Position numbers and translations under genes: made by a program. Below the pieces are notes generated by a model. It was given only the letters and a program-made list of their open reading frames with translations. It had not been told where the DNA came from and ran no database searches. Positions 42,596-50,911 of a stretch of 64,000 nucleotides of DNA are shown one piece after another; position 1 is the stretch's first letter; the number at the start of each line of letters is the position of its first letter. This DNA comes from Candidatus Undinarchaeales archaeon (GTDB lineage Archaea > SpSt-1190 > JASMDC01), in NCBI GenBank assembly GCA_030753015.1, contig JASMDC010000005.1, forward strand, positions 84,015-148,014, written 5' to 3'.

Positions 42596-44902
42596 TTAAG
42601 AAGGCCCCGGGGGCCGGTTCCAGGCCTGCTGAGGCTGTTGGACAGGCCCCTGGACCGGGGCCTGCATGGATTGAGCTGCGGTCGGAGATGGCTGGGGTGC
42701 GGACGAGGTCACGGCCATATCCATTCGCCTCTTCAGACCCCAAGCGAGCGCCGCGTGGACCATGAACGCCGTCACCGCTGCAAGGATCCCGTCGTTGCCC
42801 TGTCGCATGATGACAGCTGCCATGAAGAGCACCACGCCCACCGTTACGATCGCCAAGAATCCACGGACCTCCTCCTCTGAGATGTCCAGGGCTGTGGCCG
42901 CGAACCACTCTCCCGAACGGAAGATGAACATGAGGTACGAGACGAGGTAGAACGCCACGGTGACGATCATGAAGTCCCCGAACATCTTGACGAGAGCAAG
43001 ATTGATGTTCCCCACGATGAGCTGCGAGAAGTAGAGGATCATGCAAGCCGAGAAGATGAAGATGTACTGGGAGAAGAAGAGCATCGAGAGGATGAAGGAG
43101 CCGGTGAGCATGAGGTTACGTAACGAGGTGTACGACCACAACGCCAGCACGGTGAGAAGGATGACGGTCGACAGTCCCAGGATCACGGGGAACAGGTCGG
43201 CGCTCGATCCGAGGGGCTGGGTCTGGAAGTCCACACCCCCGACGTTCCCGATGGTCGGCAGCTCCCAGCTCTGGCCAAGGATCGTGTAGGTCTCGTATCC
43301 CTCATGGAGCATTCCCATGGAGCTCCATGGCGCCATGAAGTGGGCCACGGCGCTGGAAAGGAACAGGGCCAGGAGCAGGCGTGTGACGAACCAGTGCTTC
43401 CAAACAGGATTGCCGCCCATCTCCTTGGAGGCCATGAGCACGAACACCGCCACAGGCATGGCCATGAGGAAGAGGAGGGCGATGGTGTCGAGCACGTACA
43501 CCGCCACGGTCATGGCGACCCCAGGGCCCTGGAGCCCCGCGATGTCCTTGGTGAGCAGCTCGATGGGGGGCCGGTGACGCTGGGCCCATATCGTGGGATC
43601 GATGTTCACCATGCGTGTCTCCATACCGCCGAAGAGCGAGGGAAGGATGAAGTAGCCGGCGTCCGCGATGACGTGGGTGATGAGGAGGGCCGAGAGACCA
43701 AGGTACACCAAGCGCGACCTCGTGAACAGGGACGCCAGCAGGATCACGAACTGCTCGTCCATGGCCCCGAACTTATTTGCGGCCGCGATGTCCAGGGAGC
43801 GGAAGTAGGAGAGGGCGTAGAGGAACGCTACTACGTAGAGCGACTTGTCGATAGAGACGACCAGCCACTGGGTGACCGTATCGAACACGAACATGAAGAA
43901 GCCCAGCAGGGCGTAGTACACGGCGATGAACCGGACCAGGAGGAACGCCAGAAGTCGGTGGGTTGGTTCGGACCTGAAGTCCGCGGACAGGAGCTGCCAG
44001 AACACGGCCACGTCAAAGGAGTGCAGAACGGTCAGCTTCGATGTGACAAGTACAAAGAAGGAGTAGGCGAAGCTGGACCCCGTGAAGTCGACGGCCCAGG
44101 CCGCGGTCGCAGAATAGATCGCCAGGAGCAGGAACCCGATGGCCATGCTCCACTCATCGAGGGTGCTGCTGACACCAACCACGACGTCCTTGTGAGCTTC
44201 ACCCACGACGACCTGCCAGTCCACCTCCTCACGCATGTGGAGGCTCACGGTCACAGGTGCCAGGGGTATCATCTTGAACTGGTTCTCGAAGGTGTAGTTC
44301 GCACACTTCACGGTTCCGCTGACCACGAACTCGGCGCTCTTGACCACCTCCTCACCGGTCTCCTCGTCCAGGTACTCTAGCTGTACGACAGGCGTCTGCG
44401 TGAGTACTAATGTTCCGTTCTGGTCATCAAAGAGACCGACAAGGGTCACACCTGTGGCACGCGGGTACTTGCTGTTCAGGTTGTACTTGATGATTACTTT
44501 ACCCCTCTCCTCATCAAGAATCTTACCTATGACCTTCATGGGCTCGAAGTACTTCGTCGGACTTGCGTATTCCAGCACGTCCCCGGGATCGACCAGCCCG
44601 AAGGTGCTGCCCACCTCCACGAGCACCAACCGCCCAGTCTCGAAGGTCGTAGCGGTGAACACCACGTGCTTGACGGCGAGGATGTAGAGGATCGTCAGGA
44701 TGGCCAGGTTCATCTTCTTGGACGTGGTCCCGAAGAGGATTGCGGGGATGTTCAGTTCGTACCAGAGCATCGAGAGCATCAGGTAGGCCAGTGCGTCTCC
44801 AAAGAGGTCCAACCATTCGGGCAGAAGGCTGAGGAGGTCCCCGATACCAAGGGCGAGGGTTAGGAGGATGAACACACCCTTGACGACCTGCGCAAAGTCC
44901 AT
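42596..44902 (-). CDS. Large polytopic membrane protein with extracytoplasmic domain
   Basis: A 768-aa protein: two or three N-terminal helices (about 7-80), an extracytoplasmic beta-rich domain (about 85-255, with an OB/barrel-like VLEYASPTKYFEPMKVIGKILDEE segment), about ten further helices (about 260-705) and a Pro/Gln-rich C-terminal tail (APQPSPTAAQSMQAPVQGPV). I do not recognise the family. It lies downstream of pilus genes on the same strand, so a part in surface-structure assembly or secretion is possible but unproved. A TTAAATATTA box near 44945-44954 could drive it with a ~20-base leader. Confidence 0.6.
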   Translation of the reverse strand: MDFAQVVKGVFILLTLALGIGDLLSLLPEWLDLFGDALAYLMLSMLWYELNIPAILFGTTSKKMNLAILTILYILAVKHVVFTATTFETGRLVLVEVGSTFGLVDPGDVLEYASPTKYFEPMKVIGKILDEERGKVIIKYNLNSKYPRATGVTLVGLFDDQNGTLVLTQTPVVQLEYLDEETGEEVVKSAEFVVSGTVKCANYTFENQFKMIPLAPVTVSLHMREEVDWQVVVGEAHKDVVVGVSSTLDEWSMAIGFLLLAIYSATAAWAVDFTGSSFAYSFFVLVTSKLTVLHSFDVAVFWQLLSADFRSEPTHRLLAFLLVRFIAVYYALLGFFMFVFDTVTQWLVVSIDKSLYVVAFLYALSYFRSLDIAAANKFGAMDEQFVILLASLFTRSRLVYLGLSALLITHVIADAGYFILPSLFGGMETRMVNIDPTIWAQRHRPPIELLTKDIAGLQGPGVAMTVAVYVLDTIALLFLMAMPVAVFVLMASKEMGGNPVWKHWFVTRLLLALFLSSAVAHFMAPWSSMGMLHEGYETYTILGQSWELPTIGNVGGVDFQTQPLGSSADLFPVILGLSTVILLTVLALWSYTSLRNLMLTGSFILSMLFFSQYIFIFSACMILYFSQLIVGNINLALVKMFGDFMIVTVAFYLVSYLMFIFRSGEWFAATALDISEEEVRGFLAIVTVGVVLFMAAVIMRQGNDGILAAVTAFMVHAALAWGLKRRMDMAVTSSAPQPSPTAAQSMQAPVQGPVQQPQQAWNRPPGPS

Positions 44903-45009
44903 GGTATGCCCTCACCGGTGTACCGAAGGCTACGGGAGCTCGGTAATATTTAAAACGTGGTGGGGCGGGGGGCGTGCTGCCCCCCGCGCCGTCCGCGTAC
45001 CTCGGCGGC

Positions 45010-45480
45010 TTAGCTGCCGGTGGTGGTCATGGTGACGTTGCCGGTATCGGTGGTATCGTTGTGGAAGTAGTCGTACCGGATCACGCCGGTGCCTTCACCA
45101 TCAAGTTCGGCGTTGTCACAGTTGGGCGCCGCGCAGCAGGTGTTGCAGATGTCGTGGGGCTCGAACGTACCAACGTCGTTACATTCGTTCAGCATCCCCG
45201 CTTTCGACAGTGTATAACAGGGCATAGGGTTCTTGTCCACCTTGCGGTTCTTGGCGCACTCAGTGTACTTGGTCTCGCACTGGCTGGCGATGATGGCCAG
45301 ATCGTCGAGGCACCCGCCCGCCGAGTTGATGGCGATCTGGGGCTCCTCGTACCGCTTGCACGGGTCCTGTCGGCTGATCATCCCTCGGATGAAGGAGATG
45401 GCGATGGCCGCGATGGAGATCATGGCCACGAACATTAACAGCTTCTCGATCTGACCGCGCTTGCTTCGGATGAGCTTCAT
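45010..45480 (-). CDS. Cysteine-rich pilin-like protein with class III signal peptide
   Basis: A 156-aa protein whose N-terminus KLIRSKRGQIEKLLMFVAMISIAAIAISF fits an archaeal class III (type IV prepilin) signal: a basic KRGQ followed by a Glu-containing hydrophobic helix. The mature part has about ten cysteines, including ICNTCCAAPNC, and a Thr-rich end, unlike usual archaeal pilins. A strong TTTATATAC box lies about 25 bases before the ATG. It is next to a TadC/FlaJ platform gene and another prepilin, so a disulphide-stabilised pilus subunit is plausible. Confidence 0.6.
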   Translation of the reverse strand: MKLIRSKRGQIEKLLMFVAMISIAAIAISFIRGMISRQDPCKRYEEPQIAINSAGGCLDDLAIIASQCETKYTECAKNRKVDKNPMPCYTLSKAGMLNECNDVGTFEPHDICNTCCAAPNCDNAELDGEGTGVIRYDYFHNDTTDTGNVTMTTTGS

Positions 45481-45544
45481 GGGTGATTAGGGGCGGGTAT
45501 AGTATATAAATGTTGTATCTTGGCCGCGGGAGGCGTTCTCGCCG

Positions 45545-46528
45545 CTAGATAACAGGCTCGCTGGCGATCATGTACCAGATGATGGCGGCGTTGATGAGGG
45601 GGAAGATCCCTCCGAAGATTACATAGAACATGAAAGTAGGCATATCGGCCATCCCGGAGCTCACGGCCACCACCATGAGCGCACCGAGCATGGCAGGGAA
45701 CACCGTCGATGTCGTGATGTAGAACGCCACAAGTCCCTTGAGCTTGCCCGAATACTCACGCAGCTTGTTGATGAGTGTGTCGTCGGCGTTCTTGGATAGG
45801 TTCCACAGGGGTGACTCGATGTTTGCACCAGACTCCACAGCGATCGCTAGCTGCTTGAACGCCGTGCCCATTCCCTGGCTGTCCTGCTGGTCGCCCACGT
45901 TCTTCAAAGCATCGGCGAGCGACATCCCACCTGCCCGCGATTGGCGGACAACGATGCCAACGGTCTTGGAGATTGGGCCGTAGTCACCCTCGGCCACGTT
46001 CATGAGGCTCTCCTCGATCTTGACATGCATGCACTGCTCAAGTGCCAGCGCTCGCAGGAAGTCGGGAAGCTCGCGCTCGGTCTCCTCCATGCGCTGCTTC
46101 TGGACGCTCTTGGGGTAGCCCTTGACGAACTGTAGGGTGAAGATGGAGATGAACACCGCGATGGGCATGGCGACGGCCAAGTCCGTGATGAGGACCCCCG
46201 CCCACTCCAGAGACGGACCTAGCATGACGGGTATGAGGTCGACGCCGAACTCCCGCATGAAGTCCATCTGGTCGGTCGTGGGGATGGCCAGGAACACACC
46301 GATACCGACGAGTACCACTCCGGCCAGGAAGCTCACGATGGCCGCCACATTGTAGAAGGTGATGTACTCCTCGACGCTGATGCCCGTGAACCCTGCCTTG
46401 TCGAGGTCCTTCCGGAGGAGGTCACGCCTCATGGGGTCCACGCTCCCTAAGTTCCCGCCGATACGGTCCTTGGCGCCCTTGGCATAGCGTTCGTAGGTCG
46501 AGAGGCTCGGGGTGAGGCGGGCGCGCAT
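45545..46528 (-). CDS. Type IV pilus/archaellum platform protein (TadC/FlaJ-like, T2SS F domain)
   Basis: A 327-aa membrane platform protein of type IV pilus-like machines. It has membrane helices near residues 65-85 and 105-140, a cytoplasmic T2SS-F segment (ELPDFLRALALEQCMHVKIEESLM...GGMSLADALKNVGD) and C-terminal helices (about 255-325). The start ATG 46528 is the first ATG after the stop of the upstream prepilin gene; the earlier frame lies in that gene. The assembly ATPase (TadA/FlaI) and a second platform protein are not in this window. Confidence 0.82.
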   Translation of the reverse strand: MRARLTPSLSTYERYAKGAKDRIGGNLGSVDPMRRDLLRKDLDKAGFTGISVEEYITFYNVAAIVSFLAGVVLVGIGVFLAIPTTDQMDFMREFGVDLIPVMLGPSLEWAGVLITDLAVAMPIAVFISIFTLQFVKGYPKSVQKQRMEETERELPDFLRALALEQCMHVKIEESLMNVAEGDYGPISKTVGIVVRQSRAGGMSLADALKNVGDQQDSQGMGTAFKQLAIAVESGANIESPLWNLSKNADDTLINKLREYSGKLKGLVAFYITTSTVFPAMLGALMVVAVSSGMADMPTFMFYVIFGGIFPLINAAIIWYMIASEPVI

Positions 46529-46560
46529 GGCCTGCTCGTCCCGCTCATGGACGAGCGAGT

Positions 46561-47019
46561 CTACGCCGCCGGGCAATCCTCTCCCCCCTGTGTGACGCAC
46601 TTTATCGTAAGGACATTCCCCGTGATACTGACATGGATCTCCTGGTCACCGCGAACATCGATGCTACTGGCACCATTTACCAAGAACGGGAACTGGCGAT
46701 GGAATATGTGGAACGCCGTACCTCCGCTGCGCGAATAATCAACGCGCAGGTCCGTGGCGTTGTTCTCGATATGGAGCACGATACTGCGGGTCAGTCCAAG
46801 CTTAAATCTGTACTCGTTATCGTTCCCCCGAGTATAGGCCTGAGCGATGCCAGCGTATATTTTCTCCCCGGCATGCCGCGCCGAGGACATGTTCATGGTG
46901 CTCGAGGCGACGGCGTACCGCGAGTACCCCCAACCGACGGTGAGCGAGAGCACGGAGAGCCCGGCTACGAAAATGAGCAGGGTCTCAAGAGCCTCTTGGC
47001 CGCGTCGGTGCCGGAGCAC
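46561..47019 (-). CDS. Prepilin-like protein with class III signal peptide
   Basis: A 152-aa protein starting (GTG) with VLRHRRGQEALETLLIFVAGLSVLSLTVGWGY: a short basic leader, the RRGQEALETLL recognition motif of archaeal prepilin peptidase and a pilin helix. The rest is beta-rich with a possible N-glycosylation site (NATDL). GTG 47019 lies about 27 bases after CATATTTATG, giving a leaderless start, and no ATG is nearby. It is the first gene of a pilus unit with the TadC-like gene. Confidence 0.72.
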   Translation of the reverse strand: MLRHRRGQEALETLLIFVAGLSVLSLTVGWGYSRYAVASSTMNMSSARHAGEKIYAGIAQAYTRGNDNEYRFKLGLTRSIVLHIENNATDLRVDYSRSGGTAFHIFHRQFPFLVNGASSIDVRGDQEIHVSITGNVLTIKCVTQGGEDCPAA

Positions 47020-47068
47020 GGTCCCGGGATGGCGTGAAAAACATAAATATGCTTGGGTGGGGAGCACG

Positions 47069-47728
47069 TCACCGGTCGCTACCGTTCAGCACAGATCGGG
47101 TCAGTTCTCCAAGCCCCCTTATCACGTAAGGTCCCGTGTGCTCTCCCTCTCGGTCGATGAGGTACGCCCTGATGCCGATGGACCGAGGCTGCTCGAGGTC
47201 GAACTCGGGATCATCGCCGACGTGGACCACCTGCTCCGGGCTGACGCCCAGGTCGTCCACCACACGCTCCCACACGCTCGCGTCCTTCCAGACGTCCCCG
47301 AAGTCGCTGGGCACCGAGAATATGTGTTCGAAATGGTCCGAGAGCACCGGGGAAGCGAGCTTGGAGACATGGAACTCGCGACGTGCGAGAGTGACCAGTA
47401 CCAAGCGAAACCCTGCATCCCTGAGAGCGTCCAGGCACGGGGCAACGTCCGTGTACACCGTGACGCATCGCGCAAGCCGCTCGATGACCTCTCCCTGTGG
47501 TTCAGGAATACCGAAGCGCTCGAGCCAGTAATCAAGCCGGAACCATCGAGGGTCCTCACGTCCGATCTCGTCGTACGCGGCCATCACCCGGCGTCGGGCC
47601 TTCCCGAGGGGGAGACCCTCGATCTCCGATACACGACGGGGGATGTAGGTGAACCACAGCTCGTCATCGAACTTCTTGTTCACCAGTGTCCCGTCCAGAT
47701 CGAAGGATACCACGGTTATCGGGGCCAC
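47069..47728 (-). CDS. HAD-superfamily hydrolase
   Basis: A 219-aa HAD phosphatase-type protein: motif I VVSFDLDGTLVNKK, motif II LVLVTLARRE (T), conserved Lys in DVWKDASVWERVV and motif IV VVHVGDDPEFDL. The cap is helical, as in subclass I. The substrate is not evident. The open frame extends upstream across the divergent sulphur-carrier gene; GTG 47728 lies 26 bases from the central TATA box of the 52-base gap and is preferred. Confidence 0.85.
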   Translation of the reverse strand: MAPITVVSFDLDGTLVNKKFDDELWFTYIPRRVSEIEGLPLGKARRRVMAAYDEIGREDPRWFRLDYWLERFGIPEPQGEVIERLARCVTVYTDVAPCLDALRDAGFRLVLVTLARREFHVSKLASPVLSDHFEHIFSVPSDFGDVWKDASVWERVVDDLGVSPEQVVHVGDDPEFDLEQPRSIGIRAYLIDREGEHTGPYVIRGLGELTRSVLNGSDR

Positions 47729-47780
47729 GGCATCGTACCCTTCCGCGAGGTTTATAACTGCTTCCACCCATGCCATCGCC
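47729..47780. promoter_or_regulatory. Symmetric bidirectional promoter (HAD gene / sulphur-carrier gene)
   Basis: This 52-base gap has one TATA box, GTTTATAAC at 47750-47758, with a palindromic TTATAA core centred at 47754.5. It is 26.5 bases from both start codons (GTG 47728 minus, ATG 47781 plus). It is the most symmetric example of five in the window, and both genes would be leaderless. Confidence 0.7.
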
Positions 47781-47984
47781 ATGCGGATCCTGGTGAGGGT
47801 CATCGGGAAGGAGCCGAACACGGCCGAGCTGCCGACCGCTGCCACTGTAGGCGAGCTCCTGGCCGCTCAGGGAGTCAATCCGGTCACCATGATCGCTACC
47901 GTTGGAGGTCGGTTGGTCCCCGAGGACGCGGAGCTCACTGACGGTGACGAGGTCGTGCTCTACCCGGCCGTTTCGGGGGGATGA
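47781..47984 (+). CDS. MoaD/ThiS-family sulphur carrier protein
   Basis: A 67-aa beta-grasp protein ending in the required Gly-Gly (DGDEVVLYPAVSGG). Such proteins are adenylated and thiocarboxylated at the C-terminus and deliver sulphur for tRNA thiolation, thiamine or molybdopterin. The stop codon overlaps the start of a TtuA/NcsA-like tRNA thiolase gene by four bases (ATGA), so delivery of sulphur for tRNA 2-thiouridine is most likely. Start ATG 47781 fits the divergent TATA box. Confidence 0.88.
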   Translation: MRILVRVIGKEPNTAELPTAATVGELLAAQGVNPVTMIATVGGRLVPEDAELTDGDEVVLYPAVSGG

Positions 47985-48925
47985 GGACGGCAGCCGATCC
48001 GTGCACCTGTGGCAGACCGTCGGCAGTCTACCTGGCCTACGGAAAGGAGCATCTTTGCGTCCGGTGCTTCGCAAGGCTCGTGGAGAAACGCGTGAGGACC
48101 ACTGTCCGTAAGCACAGGCTCATCCGACACCACCAACGCGTGGGCGTTTGCGTGTCCGGGGGCAAGGACTCGGCAACTGCCCTCCACCTCATGCACCGGC
48201 TCTACCGGAAGCGTAGCGACCTCGACCTCGTGGCCATCACGGTGGACGAGGGCATCGCCGGCTACAGAGAGCACGGGATCGCTGCGTGCCGTGAGAACTG
48301 CGCCCGTTTTGACATCCCCCATCACGTCTTCACGTTCCATGATGCGTTCGGGATCACCATGGACGACGTAGCAGGATTGGACGACGAGCTGGGGCCGTGC
48401 ACATACTGCGGGGTGCTGCGGCGGCGCCTGCTCAACTCGGCCGCCCGCGAGCTGGGCGTGGACGTGCTGGTGCTCGGCCACAACGCCGATGACGAGGCAC
48501 AGTCAGTGCTCATGAACCTCCTGAGGGGAGATGACCGGCGTATGATCTCCATGGGTCCGGTTCCCCCGAGAACAGCGGATCCTGCCTGGATCCCGCGTGT
48601 GCGACCGCTGCGGGCCCTACTGGAGCGTGAGACCACCGCCTATGCTGTGGCTAAAGACCTTACCATGGAGCTGGGGGAGTGCCCTCATGTCACCCGGGCG
48701 TTCCGCGTGGCCGTTCGCGACATGCTCAAGGACCTCGAACATCAGTACCCCGGGAGTACCCATACCGTTGTCCGGACCTCCGACCGCCTGGTAGCGCGGC
48801 TGAGAGAGCACGACGACCGTCCTCCTGCCACAGCATGCTCTTCGTGCGGCGAACCCTCATCGGGGGATCCCTGCATGGTATGCTCGCTGCTCAAGCGTGT
48901 GCAGGAAAAATGCTCTACTGACTAG
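47981..48925 (+). CDS. tRNA 2-thiolation enzyme (TtuA/NcsA/Ctu1-like)
   Basis: A 314-aa PP-loop ATPase that thiolates a tRNA uridine using sulphur from a ubiquitin-like carrier. An N-terminal zinc finger (CTCGRP...LCVRCF) and a C-terminal one (CSSCGEPSSGDPCMVC) flank the catalytic domain with the PP-loop VCVSGGKDSATALHLMHRL. LGPCTYCGVLRRR and LGHNADDEAQSVLMNLLRGD follow; the CxxC there is a likely Fe-S ligand pair in this family. The overlap with the carrier gene supports a functional pair. Confidence 0.92.
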   Translation: MRTAADPCTCGRPSAVYLAYGKEHLCVRCFARLVEKRVRTTVRKHRLIRHHQRVGVCVSGGKDSATALHLMHRLYRKRSDLDLVAITVDEGIAGYREHGIAACRENCARFDIPHHVFTFHDAFGITMDDVAGLDDELGPCTYCGVLRRRLLNSAARELGVDVLVLGHNADDEAQSVLMNLLRGDDRRMISMGPVPPRTADPAWIPRVRPLRALLERETTAYAVAKDLTMELGECPHVTRAFRVAVRDMLKDLEHQYPGSTHTVVRTSDRLVARLREHDDRPPATACSSCGEPSSGDPCMVCSLLKRVQEKCSTD

Positions 48926-48955
48926 GGATAAGATCACAGGTGCCCGGTAGAGCGC

Positions 48956-49711
48956 TCAGTCCGTGTCGACCCGCGGCGCTAGGATGAAGGACAGGTTCAC
49001 CTTATCGATCTGGGTGAAATCCATCCGCATCGGGTAGTCATTGCCCAGGCTGACTGAGACGAGCGGAGCGATCTTGGTACCGCTCACCATCTTCATCAGG
49101 TAGTCCAGGGAGTACCGGGACTTGGTCGCGTCCTTGGCCTCCGCCTTGATGAGACCGTCCGACTCCTTCGCCAGCTGTAGGGCGGTGTTGCCCGTATCGC
49201 CCTCGGCCTCCATGTGGAACCCATCGGGTCCGATGGAGATGATAACGTTGTCGCTGAAAATCTTGGCGTCCTCGATCCCGTCCTTGAGGATCTCGGCCCG
49301 CAGTTCCGCCGTGGCGGGGAAGTCGAGCTTGGGTACGGGGCGGTCCGCGTCGGTCGTGTCGAGCAGGGCGATTGCGAAGGTCCGTGTCGACTTGCCCTCG
49401 TAGGTGACCATGAGCTTCTCGTTCTCGAGCTTGAGCGTGAGGCCGTCGGAGGGCTTGGCACGCTTGAGCACCGTAGTGAGGTTCTCGATGTCCACGGTGA
49501 TGTTGGTCTCCTGGTCCACCTCGAACGTCTCGAAGGCCGGCGAGAGGAGGTTGAAGATCACCATGGCCACGTTGGCAGGGTCCATGGCAGCGAGCTTGAT
49601 GCCGTCCTTGGAGATGTTGAATGTGCACTGGTCCTTCACCAGGCTGGAGATTGTGGAAACGGTCTCCTTGAGGAGCCGTGTGTCCTGAATACGCGCTTCG
49701 AACATGATCAT
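48956..49711 (-). CDS. pcn: DNA polymerase sliding clamp (PCNA)
   Basis: A 251-aa archaeal PCNA, the ring that tethers replicative polymerase and other enzymes to DNA. Typical segments are FEARIQDTRLLKETVSTISSLV, the KDGIKLAAMDPANVAMV interdomain part, a linker near DTTDADRPVPKLDFPATAEL and the C-terminus MDFTQIDKVNLSFILAPRVDTD. ATG 49711 overlaps the stop of the upstream OB-fold gene (ATGA), so the two are translationally coupled. It converges with the tRNA thiolase gene. Confidence 0.95.
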   Translation of the reverse strand: MIMFEARIQDTRLLKETVSTISSLVKDQCTFNISKDGIKLAAMDPANVAMVIFNLLSPAFETFEVDQETNITVDIENLTTVLKRAKPSDGLTLKLENEKLMVTYEGKSTRTFAIALLDTTDADRPVPKLDFPATAELRAEILKDGIEDAKIFSDNVIISIGPDGFHMEAEGDTGNTALQLAKESDGLIKAEAKDATKSRYSLDYLMKMVSGTKIAPLVSVSLGNDYPMRMDFTQIDKVNLSFILAPRVDTD

Positions 49712-50061
49712 TCACCCTTCATCTTGGCTTCGAGGGCCCTAACCCGCTTGAGCAGACCTACGTCAAGGTTATTAATCTTTTCAACGGCCTCGCCGCGGAG
49801 CTCGAAGCCCCCCTCCAGGGGCACCACGCGACCGATGAGCTTCACCATGTCACCTTGGGTGATGCCGTCCAGACGCTCGATGAGGTCGAGGTCGTCGAAG
49901 AAGGCCGTTGCCGTGCCCGTGCCGTCGTCCAGGGCGATGGTCGAGAGCTCCGAGTCCTTGCCGACCACCGTACCGATTATCCGTATACGCCGGTCCTCGG
50001 TGGTGATGGCCCCGATCTCCCGCTCAACGCTGGGACGCCGTCGCAGTTCTTGGCCTTCCAT
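49708..50061 (-). CDS. OB-fold nucleic-acid-binding protein coupled to PCNA
   Basis: A 117-aa OB-fold protein (about residues 22-98: IRIIGTVVGKDSELSTIALDDGTGTATAFF...GDMVKLIGRVVPLEGGFELRGEAVEKI). The pattern resembles RPA-type and tRNA-anticodon OB folds, so it may bind single-stranded DNA and act with the clamp. It overlaps the pcn start by four bases. ATG 50061 lies about 27 bases from the TATA box shared with the divergent PAC2 gene. Confidence 0.78.
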   Translation of the reverse strand: MEGQELRRRPSVEREIGAITTEDRRIRIIGTVVGKDSELSTIALDDGTGTATAFFDDLDLIERLDGITQGDMVKLIGRVVPLEGGFELRGEAVEKINNLDVGLLKRVRALEAKMKGE

Positions 50062-50116
50062 CCCGTCGGGCGACAACCCCAAGAAATATAAATCTACGAC
50101 CGGGCCCCGCAGGCCC
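50062..50116. promoter_or_regulatory. Bidirectional promoter (OB/PCNA operon / PAC2 gene)
   Basis: The 55-base gap has a single AT-rich element, AAATATAAAT at 50084-50093 (minus strand ATTTATATTT). It lies about 27 bases from the OB-protein ATG and about 29 bases from the PAC2 GTG at 50117. Confidence 0.6.
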
Positions 50117-50911
50117 GTGGACCTGCAGTTCCGGGCCCTCTCTCGTATGAGGCCACGCGATCCCGTCCTTGTAGAGGGCCTTCCCGGTATCGGGAACATC
50201 GGGCTCATCTCGGTCGACTACCTCATCGACCGACTCGAGGCCCGACCCTTCGCCGAACTGTACTCACGACACTTCCCTCCGGTGGCCATCCTCGACGATG
50301 ACGATCAAGCGAGCCTCCCGTCCAACGAGCTCTACGTCCACCGTCGGTGCGGTGGCGACATCCTATTCCTCAGGGGAGACGCACAAGCCATCTCGTCAGA
50401 AGGCCAGCACGCGGTCGCACGGGGCATCATCGATACCTGCCACACTCTCGGCGTTCGTCGGGTGGTGACGGTTGGAGGATTCTACACGGACCCTGGTGAG
50501 ATCAAGGGTGAGCCGAAGATCCTCGTGGCGACATCGTCCGCTGCAGTCCGTGCCACTATAGCCGCTGGCGGGCTGGCTGGACGCGTGGAGTTCCAGTCCG
50601 ACCTCGGTGGTGGTACAATCTTCGGCGCCAACGGATTGCTGCTGGGATTCGCCCACCTTCAGGGGATGGAGGGATTATCCCTCATGGTGCAAACCCTCCA
50701 TAAGGACGAGTACGGATTCGACCTGGACGCGAGCTGCATGGCGATCGACGCCCTCTCCCGCCTCCTGGACATCCCCTGCACACCCCAGGACCTGGCCCGG
50801 GACATGGCCGCCGTTTCCAACGAGATATCCGACTCGGCACTAGGGCCGCGCCACAGCATTCTCAAGGCCCTTACCAAGGCGCCTTCGGAGGACGACTTCT
50901 ATGTCAGATGA
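50117..50911 (+). CDS. PAC2 family protein (proteasome assembly chaperone-like)
   Basis: A 264-aa PAC2-family protein: VLVEGLPGIGNIGLISVDYLIDRLEARPFAELYSRHFPP at the start, then VVTVGGFYTDPGEIKGEPKILVATSS and GGGTIFGANGLLLGFAHLQGMEGLSLM. Eukaryotic members chaperone proteasome assembly; archaeal roles are not settled. The long upstream frame is antisense to the PCNA/OB genes; GTG 50117 fits the shared TATA box. Its end overlaps the next gene by 11 bases. Confidence 0.85.
   Translation: MDLQFRALSRMRPRDPVLVEGLPGIGNIGLISVDYLIDRLEARPFAELYSRHFPPVAILDDDDQASLPSNELYVHRRCGGDILFLRGDAQAISSEGQHAVARGIIDTCHTLGVRRVVTVGGFYTDPGEIKGEPKILVATSSAAVRATIAAGGLAGRVEFQSDLGGGTIFGANGLLLGFAHLQGMEGLSLMVQTLHKDEYGFDLDASCMAIDALSRLLDIPCTPQDLARDMAAVSNEISDSALGPRHSILKALTKAPSEDDFYVR

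Noticed and set aside
43304-44380. Plus-strand frame of 358 codons
   Set aside because: Antisense to the 768-aa membrane protein; rich in His/Gly/Arg as expected for a GC-rich shadow frame.
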